Positions 1-5,699 of a stretch of DNA of 7,191 nucleotides are shown here, one piece after another. This DNA comes from Clostridiales bacterium (GTDB lineage Bacteria; Bacillota; Clostridia; Lachnospirales; Lachnospiraceae). Position numbers and translations under genes: made by a program. The stretch is taken from positions 1 through 7,191 of the forward strand of contig JAGZDD010000190.1 in assembly GCA_018369015.1 (NCBI GenBank), read 5' to 3'. Position 1 is the first letter of the stretch; each line of letters begins with the position of its first letter. A model generated the notes under the pieces. That model saw only the letters and a list, made by a program, of their open reading frames with translations, made no database searches and was not told where the DNA came from.

Positions 1-50
1 CGGTATTCGTGCTTTACGTTTCGCCTACGGCGCAACTCGCACTCATACCG
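1..50. repeat. Imperfect palindrome (hairpin unit 1)
   Basis: The ends are inverted repeats: CGGTAT (1-6) pairs with ATACCG (45-50) and GTGC (9-12) with GCAC (39-42), separated by a two-base mismatch. Near the tip CGCC (22-25) pairs with GGCG (29-32). No T-tract follows, so this does not look like a terminator. It stands next to a second palindrome, as expected of a REP-like or small non-autonomous intergenic element. The unit begins at the window edge and may continue to the left. Confidence 0.45.
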
Positions 51-55
51 TCTTG

Positions 56-115
56 TCGGCAAATGTCCGCGCATCCGGACAAGCGAGCTTGCCCGGATGC
101 GCGTCCGCTTGCCGA
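56..115. repeat. Long GC-rich palindrome (hairpin unit 2)
   Basis: GCGCATCCGG (69-78) is perfectly repeated inverted as CCGGATGCGC (93-102). The segment between them folds further, with CAAGC (80-84) against GCTTG (87-91). Outer arms TCGGCAA (56-62) and TTGCCGA (109-115) extend it to about 60 bases with some mismatches. It lies beyond the terminator of the TPR gene in a gene-free stretch. A dispersed REP-like element is the likeliest reading; copy number cannot be seen from one window. A short ORF across it (53-322) is not credible, because it runs antisense into the TPR gene. Confidence 0.55.
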
Positions 116-126
116 GCTTTCATAGT

Positions 127-203
127 AAAAAACCTGCAAGAAATAATTAAACACATCGGTCTTCATATCATCCAACATTTGTGTTTTATTTCCCGCAGGT
201 TTT
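127..203 (-). terminator. Long Rho-independent terminator of the folC-TPR operon
   Basis: Read on the minus strand, AAAACCTGC (203-195) pairs with GCAGGTTTT (137-129) and the RNA then runs into six U residues (132-127). The stem continues inward: positions 194-192 pair with 138-140 (two G·U and one G-C), TTATTT (186-191) pairs with AAATAA (141-146), and after a three-base bulge TGTGTT (180-185) pairs with AACACA (150-155). This leaves a loop of about 24 bases. The stem starts about 13 bases past the TGA of the TPR gene, exactly where the operon should end. It is longer and more AT-rich than a typical terminator. Confidence 0.75.
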
Positions 204-216
204 ATATCTGTTACTG

Positions 217-1743
217 TCAGGGTGCCGTTTGGGCACCATTGCTGTTTCCGGAGCCTAAACTGCTGCCATCGCCGCTGCCATCCCCCGGCGTATCCAAACC
301 ATTCGTATTGTCGCCGCCATAAGCAGCGCTGCCATCACTTTCTTGCTGTCCGGAAGCGTCCTGAATTTCATCGACCGCATCCTGGGCTAAGGCTGCCTGG
401 CTTGTCGCCGGATATTCTTCAATCAGCTTATTGTAATAGGTCATAGCATTTTCCAGGTCAGCAAGCCGCTGGTAGCTGGCCCCAATATAGTAAATCGCGT
501 CCAGATTTTCACTGTTAAGATTCAGCACCTTCTTGTAGGCTTCGATCGCGTCCATATATTCCCCATTTTGGAATGCCGCATAGCCGGTTTCAGCCAGCGC
601 CGTTTCCGCCGATGATTTCGTTGCCTCATAAATTGTACTATAAATTTCCTTAGCGTCCTCATTCGTAATGCTGTCGCTGTCCACATCCGCCAAATACTGG
701 CCCGCCTCTCCATTTCTCCCGGCAATATATTCTTTAATGGCCTTGTATAAGCCCTCCTCGCTTGCAAAAGCATTTTCCGAAGTTCCCATAGCGTCAATCT
801 GATCCTGTAGTACTTTATTGGCAGCCTCCAGGTCAGCTTTCTCTTTCTCATAAGATGAAATTAACTTGTTATCCTCAGAAATTTTGCTGCTGTACTCTAC
901 AACCGCCTGATTATATTTGACAGCCTGGGCCTTTTTTACCGACGGCACTAAAAGCAGCCACACGACAGCAGCGCCAATGACAACGCCGATAATCACATTG
1001 ACAATGGATAAAAGGCCTGTATTAAAATCCGAATATTTATTATCCTTTTTCTCTTCGATCACAACAGGGTTAGGATCATTAATCTGAGTAAAGCCGTCCC
1101 GGCGCCTCGTCTTTTGGCGCGCATTCTCCCCCGCCACACCGTCAATCTCTTTAATGTATCTCAGGCTTGTCATATTGTTCCGGTCAATCTTTAAGGAACG
1201 CACAAGCACCTTGCGTGCCGCAGCATACTGCTTTGTTTTGAAATATAACAGGCCCATGAGCTGATAGGCGCGAATATAATTGGGATTAAGGTTAATGGCT
1301 TTTTTCAGTTCGATAATCGCCATATCCATATTTCCCTGATTCAAATACTCCAAAGCCATATTGTATTTTTGGATAATTCGGTTCGCAAACTGCAGTTTTC
1401 CCGGGTTGTTCTGAATTGCCTTAATATATGTATTGGCAATATTATCCTCTGGCTGAAAATGGACGCTAATGACCCATTCCCCCAAAGCATTGACAATCTC
1501 GCCAATCTGGTAGTAAATCAGTCCGAGAAGATTGCGCGCCTGCGTATTTCTCTTATTATATTTTAAGCTCATTAACAGTGAATTTGTCGCCCCTGTTAAA
1601 TCCCGCACTTTTGTCTTTGCAAGCCCCTGATTATAATGCCAGTTCGAGGCGTAAATAATCTTTCTGGCAAGTTCGTCCTTCTGGCCGCAACTTGGACATA
1701 CATAGGTATTAATAAGGGGCGTATTGCAGTTGGTGCAATTCAT
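217..1743 (-). CDS. Zinc-ribbon, TPR and single-pass membrane protein
   Basis: A 508-residue protein of unknown specific role, probably a membrane-anchored scaffold. It opens with a zinc ribbon of two CxxC pairs (C3, C6, C16, C19). Helical TPR-like repeats follow (about 33-100 and 121-190), then a basic linker with RRR at 213-215. One transmembrane helix spans about 246-266, followed by a charged probable coiled coil (273-318). Two clear TPR units lie at about 382-448 (for example the GEYMDAIEAYKKVLNLN segment), and the tail (464-508) is disordered, rich in Gly, Ser, Asp and Asn. The basic residues before the helix suggest the zinc ribbon and first TPR block are cytoplasmic and the second block is outside; this topology is inference. 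The start is fixed by AGGAGG at 1757-1752, eight bases upstream, overlapping the stop codon of the preceding small gene 12 bases away, so coupled translation is likely. It is the last gene of the operon, with the terminator just beyond. Confidence 0.85.
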   Translation of the reverse strand: MNCTNCNTPLINTYVCPSCGQKDELARKIIYASNWHYNQGLAKTKVRDLTGATNSLLMSLKYNKRNTQARNLLGLIYYQIGEIVNALGEWVISVHFQPEDNIANTYIKAIQNNPGKLQFANRIIQKYNMALEYLNQGNMDMAIIELKKAINLNPNYIRAYQLMGLLYFKTKQYAAARKVLVRSLKIDRNNMTSLRYIKEIDGVAGENARQKTRRRDGFTQINDPNPVVIEEKKDNKYSDFNTGLLSIVNVIIGVVIGAAVVWLLLVPSVKKAQAVKYNQAVVEYSSKISEDNKLISSYEKEKADLEAANKVLQDQIDAMGTSENAFASEEGLYKAIKEYIAGRNGEAGQYLADVDSDSITNEDAKEIYSTIYEATKSSAETALAETGYAAFQNGEYMDAIEAYKKVLNLNSENLDAIYYIGASYQRLADLENAMTYYNKLIEEYPATSQAALAQDAVDEIQDASGQQESDGSAAYGGDNTNGLDTPGDGSGDGSSLGSGNSNGAQTAP

Positions 1744-1755
1744 CAGCTCATCCTC

Positions 1756-1917
1756 CTAGCGTCTTTGGTACAGCGGCTTCTCCTTTTTCATTTCCGCAAG
1801 CATGTCCTCTACAATATCCATAACGTCTCTCAAATCATTTTTATATATAGCATCTTCTGCCTGATCCACTTCAAGACTCGGCTGAAACTTTTTCAATTCT
1901 TCATCAAAGTTTATCAT
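1756..1917 (-). CDS. Small acidic protein, 53 residues, unknown function
   Basis: I do not recognise this family. The product starts MINFDEELKKF and ends PLYQRR; it is rich in Asp, Glu and Lys, has no membrane segment or cysteine, and reads as mostly helical with heptad-like hydrophobics around residues 32-43. The reading frame is open further upstream to 1953, but the ATG at 1917 is preferred because a perfect AGGAGG (1931-1926) sits eight bases before it, inside the end of folC. The gene therefore overlaps the last 14 bases of folC in another frame, and its TAG is part of the ribosome binding site of the TPR gene. This tight packing between two real genes supports it as coding. It could be a soluble partner of the TPR protein; that is only an inference from position. 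Confidence 0.7.
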   Translation of the reverse strand: MINFDEELKKFQPSLEVDQAEDAIYKNDLRDVMDIVEDMLAEMKKEKPLYQRR

Positions 1918-3268
1918 CTGAATTTCCTCCTGCGATTTCCTTAATACTGCCAACTAGATACAAGGAACCGACACAGCACAAAATTCCGTCCTCTCCACGC
2001 ATAGAAAGCCCTATTTTTACGGCTTCTTTAATATTATATGTGCTGCAAATCATTCCATTCCAATTTTTATGAAATACCTCTAAAACTTTGTCCTTGCTAA
2101 GGCGGCGGCCATTTTCAATTTCTGTCACAATCACACCCTTAAGATTAGGAATTTGGGCCAATATAGCAATCATCGTTTCATAATCCTTATCCCCGGCAAC
2201 GGCAAATATCAAATATAACGGACAGTCGCTAAAGCCAGCGGCAATTGTCTTGGCAAAGGCCATGGTTGCATCTTCATTATGGGCGCCGTCCACATAAAAA
2301 CGTTCACGGATAAGCTCCATGCGGCCCGGCCAGTGTGTCAGGGCAAGCCCCTCGCTGACAATGGACAAAAATGCGTCAGCGTTCCGTTTATTAAGGATTT
2401 CTCCATCAGACGCCGTTAGCAGACATTCCTCTTTTAACTCATTCCAAAGCTCTTCTAAGGTAAGAACAGCCAAGGCTGCATTTTCCACCTGATAAACTGC
2501 GGCAGTATTTAATCTAAAGATACATTTACCATGATACCTGGATTCCAGAGAAAAATCAATGTTTTTACTGCTCCCGGAAATAATTTCAACCTTTTGACGG
2601 TCAAGGAATATCGCCGGTGCGCCCTTTCTTAGGGCAGTTTCTGATATAATATCTAAAACATTCTTCTGTTGGCGTCCACACACTAAAGGAACCTGCGGCT
2701 TAATAATACCGGCCTTCTCCATCCCAATCTCTTCAAGGGTTGTTCCAAGTACCGGCACATGATCCATGCTCACCGGTACAATCACCGTCAGCCGGGGATG
2801 GGCCGCTGCATTGGTAAAATCCATCCGGCCGCCAAGCCCGGCTTCAATAATACCGTAATCAATTTTTTTCTCCCTGAAGCAGACCATAGCCATGAGATAA
2901 ATATATTCAAAAAATGTAGGCAGCATACAGCCTTTTTCAAGCGCCCCTTTAGCTGCTGTATCAACGATATTAAAAATACGCATAAAATCCTCATCGGATA
3001 TTTCCTGGCCGCAAATACGTATCCGCTCATTCACCCGCACAAGGTGGGGAGATGTAAAAAGCCCCGTCTTTTTATGACAGAGCCTTAAGCACCGCTCAAT
3101 ATAGGAACAAACCGAACCTTTCCCGTTAGTTCCGGCCACATGGATATAAGAAAAGCTGTCCTGCGGATCTGAAAGCACTGCCAAAAGCTTTTTCACATTA
3201 TCCATATGCCCGCCCTTGGTAAATCTTGGGAGGTTATACAAATAATCGACAATTTCTTTATAATTCAT
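1904..3268 (-). CDS. folC: Folylpolyglutamate synthase / dihydrofolate synthase
   Basis: A cytoplasmic Mur-ligase family enzyme that joins L-glutamate to dihydropteroate and/or to the growing gamma-glutamyl tail of folates, using ATP. Numbered from the GTG at 3271, the features are: P-loop GTNGKGS (47-53), the SPHLVRVNERI segment (74-84), GLGGRMDFTNA (145-155), the MEKAGIIKP segment (184-192), WPGRME (314-319) and C-terminal-domain DGAHN (328-332), ending with GSLYLVGSI (435-443). The length of about 454 residues is normal and nothing is missing. Start choice: GTG (3271) and ATG (3268) are adjacent in frame, directly after an in-frame TAA. GAGGAG (3282-3277) lies eight bases from the ATG but only five from the GTG, so ATG is preferred. 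It follows the HD gene by 24 bases and overlaps the small downstream gene. Whether it has both activities or only the polyglutamylating one cannot be read from the sequence. Confidence 0.95.
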   Translation of the reverse strand: MNYKEIVDYLYNLPRFTKGGHMDNVKKLLAVLSDPQDSFSYIHVAGTNGKGSVCSYIERCLRLCHKKTGLFTSPHLVRVNERIRICGQEISDEDFMRIFNIVDTAAKGALEKGCMLPTFFEYIYLMAMVCFREKKIDYGIIEAGLGGRMDFTNAAAHPRLTVIVPVSMDHVPVLGTTLEEIGMEKAGIIKPQVPLVCGRQQKNVLDIISETALRKGAPAIFLDRQKVEIISGSSKNIDFSLESRYHGKCIFRLNTAAVYQVENAALAVLTLEELWNELKEECLLTASDGEILNKRNADAFLSIVSEGLALTHWPGRMELIRERFYVDGAHNEDATMAFAKTIAAGFSDCPLYLIFAVAGDKDYETMIAILAQIPNLKGVIVTEIENGRRLSKDKVLEVFHKNWNGMICSTYNIKEAVKIGLSMRGEDGILCCVGSLYLVGSIKEIAGGNSDDKL

Positions 3269-3292
3269 CACTTATTCTCCTCAAAATTCCCT

Positions 3293-3865
3293 TTAGACAA
3301 GCCCGGTAGCCTTCTCTACCTCACGAAGCGCAAATATCGTTTCCGAAATCAAATCATCCAGCGTCCAGCCAAGCATCCTGGCGCCTTCTTCGATAACCTC
3401 CCGGGAGCACCCTGCGGCAAATTTAGGTGTTTTAAACTTTTTTTTAACGGATTTTAATTCCAGATCCTTCGTACTTTTCGACGGCCGCATAATTGCCACA
3501 GCTCCAATAAGGCCTGTAAGCTCATCCACGGCATAAAGAACCTTTTCCATTTCATGCTCCGGCTTTATATCCACTGTAAGCCCGTAACCATGGGAAGCAG
3601 CAGCATGGATCAAATCCTCCGATATTCCGGCGGCTCGCATAATCTCCTGGCTTTTAATACAGTGCTCCTGTGGATATTTTTCAAAATCCAGATCGTGGAG
3701 CAGCCCTACAATGCCCCAAAATTCCTCGTCGTTCCCGTAGCCAAGCTTTTTAGCAAAATAGCGCATTACTCCTTCTACAATACGTCCATGTTTTAAATGA
3801 AATTCATCCTCATTCCATTGTGTCAGCAAATCCCATGCAGCTTCTCTTGTTATATTTAATTCCAT
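3293..3865 (-). CDS. HD-domain protein, probable metal-dependent phosphohydrolase
   Basis: A soluble 190-residue protein with an HD-superfamily core: H26 in the first helix (LKHGRIVEGVMR), the HD pair H57-D58 in GLLHDLDFEKYP, further histidines H68, H87 and H92, and D114 in AVDELTG. This is the H...HD...D arrangement that binds one or two metal ions. Members hydrolyse phosphate esters or nucleotides, but the substrate here is not predictable. No signal peptide, membrane helix or partner domain (such as GGDEF or RelA) is present, and no second large domain fits in this length. AGGAG (3879-3875) lies nine bases before the ATG. It is the first gene of the folC operon. A link to folate precursors, for example nucleotide or pterin phosphate removal, is conceivable but only inferred from position. 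Confidence 0.85.
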   Translation of the reverse strand: MELNITREAAWDLLTQWNEDEFHLKHGRIVEGVMRYFAKKLGYGNDEEFWGIVGLLHDLDFEKYPQEHCIKSQEIMRAAGISEDLIHAAASHGYGLTVDIKPEHEMEKVLYAVDELTGLIGAVAIMRPSKSTKDLELKSVKKKFKTPKFAAGCSREVIEEGARMLGWTLDDLISETIFALREVEKATGLV

Positions 3866-3916
3866 AAATTAACACTCCTATAAAGTCAAATCCTTCGTTT
3901 AGCCTATTGCTTACGG

Positions 3917-3945
3917 AAAAAGAATCATGCTTTGCAGGATTCTTT
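3917..3945 (-). terminator. Terminator-like hairpin before the HD gene, possible attenuator
   Basis: On the minus strand AAAGAATC (3945-3938) pairs with GATTCTTT (3926-3919), with an extra TGC/GCA pairing inside the loop, and the transcript continues as UUUUU then CC. The stem has few GC pairs, so termination would be weak or conditional. It lies about 50 bases upstream of the HD gene start, and I see no convincing promoter between the two. The operon would then have to read through it, which suggests attenuation or only partial termination. Confidence 0.4.
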
Positions 3946-3966
3946 GCCTGCGGGGGCCGAGCAATC

Positions 3967-4076
3967 GACATCTTCCCTTCCGCCACAGTGCGGTTCCCGC
4001 AGAGCGTTTTATTTCACATGAAACGATGGTTCCTGTGAAATAAAAACGCCCCGAACCTTCCACAGGGGAAGACATC
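3967..4076 (-). other. 110-base rod-like inverted repeat, candidate structured RNA or leader
   Basis: Three nested stems share one axis. The base is 3967-3977 (GACATCTTCCC) against 4066-4076, 11 pairs on the minus strand with two G·U. The middle is GGTTC (3992-3996) against GAACC (4053-4057). The top is GCGTTTTATTTCACA (4004-4018) against TGTGAAATAAAAACGC (4034-4049), 15 pairs with one bulged base, closing a 15-base loop. Internal loops of 14x8 and 7x3 bases separate them. No T-tract follows on either strand, so it is not a terminator. It could be a non-coding RNA, a 5' leader of the HD-folC operon, or a small MITE-like element. It matches no riboswitch class that I recognise. Confidence 0.5.
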
Positions 4077-4142
4077 CGGGGCTTATCTGTATATTACCGC
4101 CGCCTTTTGAGCAGCATACCTTTTACATAAACACCATGAATA

Positions 4143-4180
4143 CACAAAAAAGGCGCCTTCCAGTGTTTATTTTACACACT
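4143..4180 (-). terminator. Possible weak terminator after the URO-D gene
   Basis: On the minus strand AGTGT (4180-4176) can pair with ACACT (4166-4162). It is followed by the self-complementary AAGGCGCCTT (4159-4150) and a run of six Ts (4151-4146). The geometry is imperfect because the GC palindrome has almost no loop. It is the only T-rich hairpin between the URO-D stop and the rod-like element. Confidence 0.25.
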
Positions 4181-4201
4181 TTATTATAGATACGCAAGAG
4201 C

Positions 4202-4230
4202 TGTATAGAGATTCCGTCATAAAATTGTAA
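4202..4230 (-). promoter_or_regulatory. Candidate promoter for the HD-folC operon
   Basis: On the minus strand a -35 of TTACAA (4230-4225) is separated by exactly 17 bases from a -10 of TATACA (4207-4202). Each box is close to the sigma-A consensus. A transcript starting near 4195 would carry a leader of about 330 bases through the rod-like element to the HD gene. It would also cross the weak terminator-like palindrome at 4161-4146, which counts against it. Confidence 0.3.
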
Positions 4231-4353
4231 CGATTCAGCCATGCGGCTAAGGATCACAAACTTCGGCGCAAGACGTCCGGAGCACAGCGTAGACCGCAGG
4301 CTGGCTTGCAGAGAGGTTTTGCCATCCTTAAGCATAGGGCGCTTAGCCCGAAT

Positions 4354-5367
4354 CTAAACGGCTTTATAAAATTCCTTTACCGTATTAAAAAACGTATCAA
4401 TATTTTTCCAACTGGACATTGGAGGAATATCGCAGCCGGAGGAAATCACAAAATTTTGATAAGAAGCGCAGGATTCAAGAACCTTTAATGTCGCCTCTCG
4501 GATAGAGCTTTCTGTTCCGTTTTTAAACTGACTCGCCGGGTCTACATTGCCGGCAACCATAATTTCCGGAGGAATATGGGTCATCATTTCCTTAATATCA
4601 ATGGCGTTTCCAAAATGGAGAATCGGGCTTCCTGTAGCCAGAATAGAATCAATCTGCTGGATCGTACAATTTCCGCAATTATGGTAAAGAACAATAAATT
4701 CATCATCCTGCACCTGATCGATAATTTTTTTCACATACTCAGCCGAAAATTCTTCAGCCAGCGCCGGTGATAAAAGTCCAGCCAAAGGCTCTGCCATAAC
4801 CACGCCATTAGCCCCCGCTTCCTTAAATGCCAGAATATAATTTTTAATAAATTCCGATGCTTTTTCCAAAACAACGTGGACCATATCCGGATCATCATAG
4901 CAATAAATCATTGCTTCAGATACGTCAAGCAAACGCCCTGCCAGAGAAAACGGGCCGATCACTCCCGCAAGCACCGGACGGTCCTCAATCATCTTTGTCA
5001 CTTTAGCAATCGCTTCCACATAGATACCGCTGCGTCCGGTTCCCACTTCGGGAACCTTAAGATTGTCCGCGTCATCTTCGTCCTCGATAATTGCTCCGAT
5101 CACTGTAGGAACTTCGTCATCCGACACACGTATTGTAGAACCAAAACATTCTGCCTCCACAGATAAGTCCATAAAGCTTACGGATGCCGCCGTATCCGCC
5201 CGGTCCGCCACAGCTTTCATACACTGAGCCTGAAGATCACTGTTCCCGATAAGATCGCGTACTGTTACATTCATTAGCTGAATCCCCGGAAATGATAATA
5301 CTGGAAGCGGTTTTTTTACCTTCGCATTTTTCAATTCCGCAAGCCACTGCTTCATATTTCGTTTCAT
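4354..5367 (-). CDS. URO-D superfamily methyltransferase, MtaA/CmuA-like
   Basis: A cytoplasmic TIM-barrel protein of 337 residues in the uroporphyrinogen decarboxylase superfamily. It is more likely a methyltransferase than a heme enzyme. It lacks the RQAGR-type N-terminal motif of HemE and has the zinc set of methylcobalamin:thiol methyltransferases: H229 and C231 in YHNCGN and C312 in SSGCDIPP, with an additional C234. Other family segments are AGVIGPFSLAGRL (134-146), MAEPLAGLLSP (191-201) and the AGNVDP turn (272-277). Such proteins move a methyl group between a corrinoid protein and a thiol. No corrinoid protein, activase or partner methyltransferase is in the window, so the substrate is open. 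The frame is open to 5403, but the ATG at 5367 is chosen because GGAGG (5380-5376) lies eight bases before it. The gene appears monocistronic, divergent from the CNNM gene, with a leader hairpin at 5428-5390. Confidence 0.85.
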   Translation of the reverse strand: MKRNMKQWLAELKNAKVKKPLPVLSFPGIQLMNVTVRDLIGNSDLQAQCMKAVADRADTAASVSFMDLSVEAECFGSTIRVSDDEVPTVIGAIIEDEDDADNLKVPEVGTGRSGIYVEAIAKVTKMIEDRPVLAGVIGPFSLAGRLLDVSEAMIYCYDDPDMVHVVLEKASEFIKNYILAFKEAGANGVVMAEPLAGLLSPALAEEFSAEYVKKIIDQVQDDEFIVLYHNCGNCTIQQIDSILATGSPILHFGNAIDIKEMMTHIPPEIMVAGNVDPASQFKNGTESSIREATLKVLESCASYQNFVISSGCDIPPMSSWKNIDTFFNTVKEFYKAV

Positions 5368-5375
5368 TTTAAATT

Positions 5376-5380
5376 CCTCC
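5376..5380 (-). promoter_or_regulatory. Ribosome binding site deciding the URO-D start
   Basis: GGAGG on the minus strand, within a longer GGGGAGG, lies eight bases upstream of the ATG at 5367. The in-frame upstream ATG-less extension to 5403 has no such site, so the longer protein is unlikely. Confidence 0.8.
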
Positions 5381-5389
5381 CCTGAAAAT

Positions 5390-5428
5390 AATTGCAGCAG
5401 CACTATTTCTTAAGCTGCGCTGCCAATT
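5390..5428 (-). other. Leader hairpin upstream of the URO-D ribosome binding site
   Basis: On the minus strand AATT (5428-5425), GCAGC and AGC pair with GCT, GCTGC and AATT (ending at 5390). This gives 12 pairs interrupted by a one-base and a two-base bulge, with a loop of 12 bases. It ends about nine bases before the Shine-Dalgarno sequence. It has no T-tract, so it may stabilise the 5' end or control translation. I recognise no riboswitch. Confidence 0.4.
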
Positions 5429-5547
5429 TTTGCCTTCCGGCTGAACGGTTACGATATATTAAGATTATCTCATTTTTATCTGTTTTTTCTATAATTTATC
5501 ATGTGTTTTTTGTATTTTTTTTGTATTTTTCATTTGTGCATAGAAAT

Positions 5548-5576
5548 ATTATAAGTGACAGCTCCCCATAGCTGAA
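5548..5576 (-). promoter_or_regulatory. Weak candidate promoter for the URO-D gene
   Basis: On the minus strand TATAAT (5553-5548) is a perfect -10 box, with TTCAGC (5576-5571) 17 bases upstream as a poor -35. Transcription would start near 5541 and give a leader of about 170 bases. Downstream A-rich tracts (minus strand, about 5535-5505) may bend the DNA. Confidence 0.3.
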
Positions 5577-5612
5577 CTGTTGTCATTACAAATATCCTTT
5601 AATGAAAAATAT

Positions 5613-5641
5613 TTGACAATAAGCTCAAGCTACGATAAAAT
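5613..5641 (+). promoter_or_regulatory. Sigma-A promoter of the CNNM transporter gene
   Basis: A perfect -35 TTGACA (5613-5618) is followed, after exactly 17 bases, by a -10 TAAAAT (5636-5641) differing from consensus at one position. Transcription should begin near 5648, giving a leader of about 50 bases. This is the best promoter in the window. Confidence 0.8.
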
Positions 5642-5684
5642 TAGAATATCATACTTGTTTTCACTGAACTATAATTTATGATTT

Positions 5685-5689
5685 AGGAG
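5685..5689 (+). promoter_or_regulatory. Ribosome binding site deciding the TTG start
   Basis: AGGAG lies ten bases before the TTG at 5700-5702, which sits at the end of a run of eight Ts (5694-5701). The ATG at 5690 directly abuts this site and is in another frame. The next in-frame ATG is beyond the first membrane helices, so TTG is the only workable start. Confidence 0.7.
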
Positions 5690-5699
5690 ATGATTTTTT

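Larger units (their letters stand above)
3866..4353. other. 488-base non-coding stretch between URO-D and HD genes
   Basis: No credible gene lies here. A 70-codon minus-strand frame (4335-4123) has no ribosome binding site, no recognisable domain and an ordinary random-looking composition. The stretch contains, in minus-strand order, the region just after the URO-D gene, which is relatively GC-rich with small hairpins; a candidate promoter (4230-4202); a palindrome followed by six Ts (4161-4146); the 110-base rod-like inverted repeat (4076-3967); and the terminator-like hairpin (3945-3917). The part at about 4231-4350 reads like decayed or dispersed repeat sequence, which is an impression and not a demonstrated match. 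Confidence 0.6.

Noticed and set aside
2759..3088. 109-codon plus-strand frame inside folC
   Set aside because: Antisense shadow of folC, with no ribosome binding site and a composition typical of reverse-frame reads.
183..4015. Shared ten-base word GTTTTATTTC in the operon terminator (183-192) and the rod element (4006-4015)
   Set aside because: It is short and AT-rich, and the flanking bases differ, so chance is adequate; the two hairpins do not otherwise align.
3866..4200. Folate (THF) riboswitch upstream of folC
   Set aside because: The stretch is structured, but I could not find the conserved core of the known THF riboswitch class, and the stems are rod-like instead of the expected branched fold.
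4123..4335. 70-codon minus-strand open frame in the intergenic stretch
   Set aside because: There is no Shine-Dalgarno sequence before the ATG, no recognisable domain, and it crosses a candidate promoter and a palindrome with a T-run.
4354..5367. Annotation as uroporphyrinogen decarboxylase (hemE)
   Set aside because: The HemE N-terminal RQAGR-type motif is absent, the His/Cys zinc residues of methyltransferases are present, and no heme genes are nearby.
5488..5531. T-rich near-repeats (TGTATTTTTTT-like) in the divergent intergenic region
   Set aside because: Low-complexity sequence typical of AT-rich promoters in these bacteria. Possible DNA bending, but no distinct repeat unit or operator can be supported.
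5404..5560. Cobalamin riboswitch before the methyltransferase gene
   Set aside because: No B12-box-like GCCACTG segment or associated multi-stem arrangement is visible on the minus strand.
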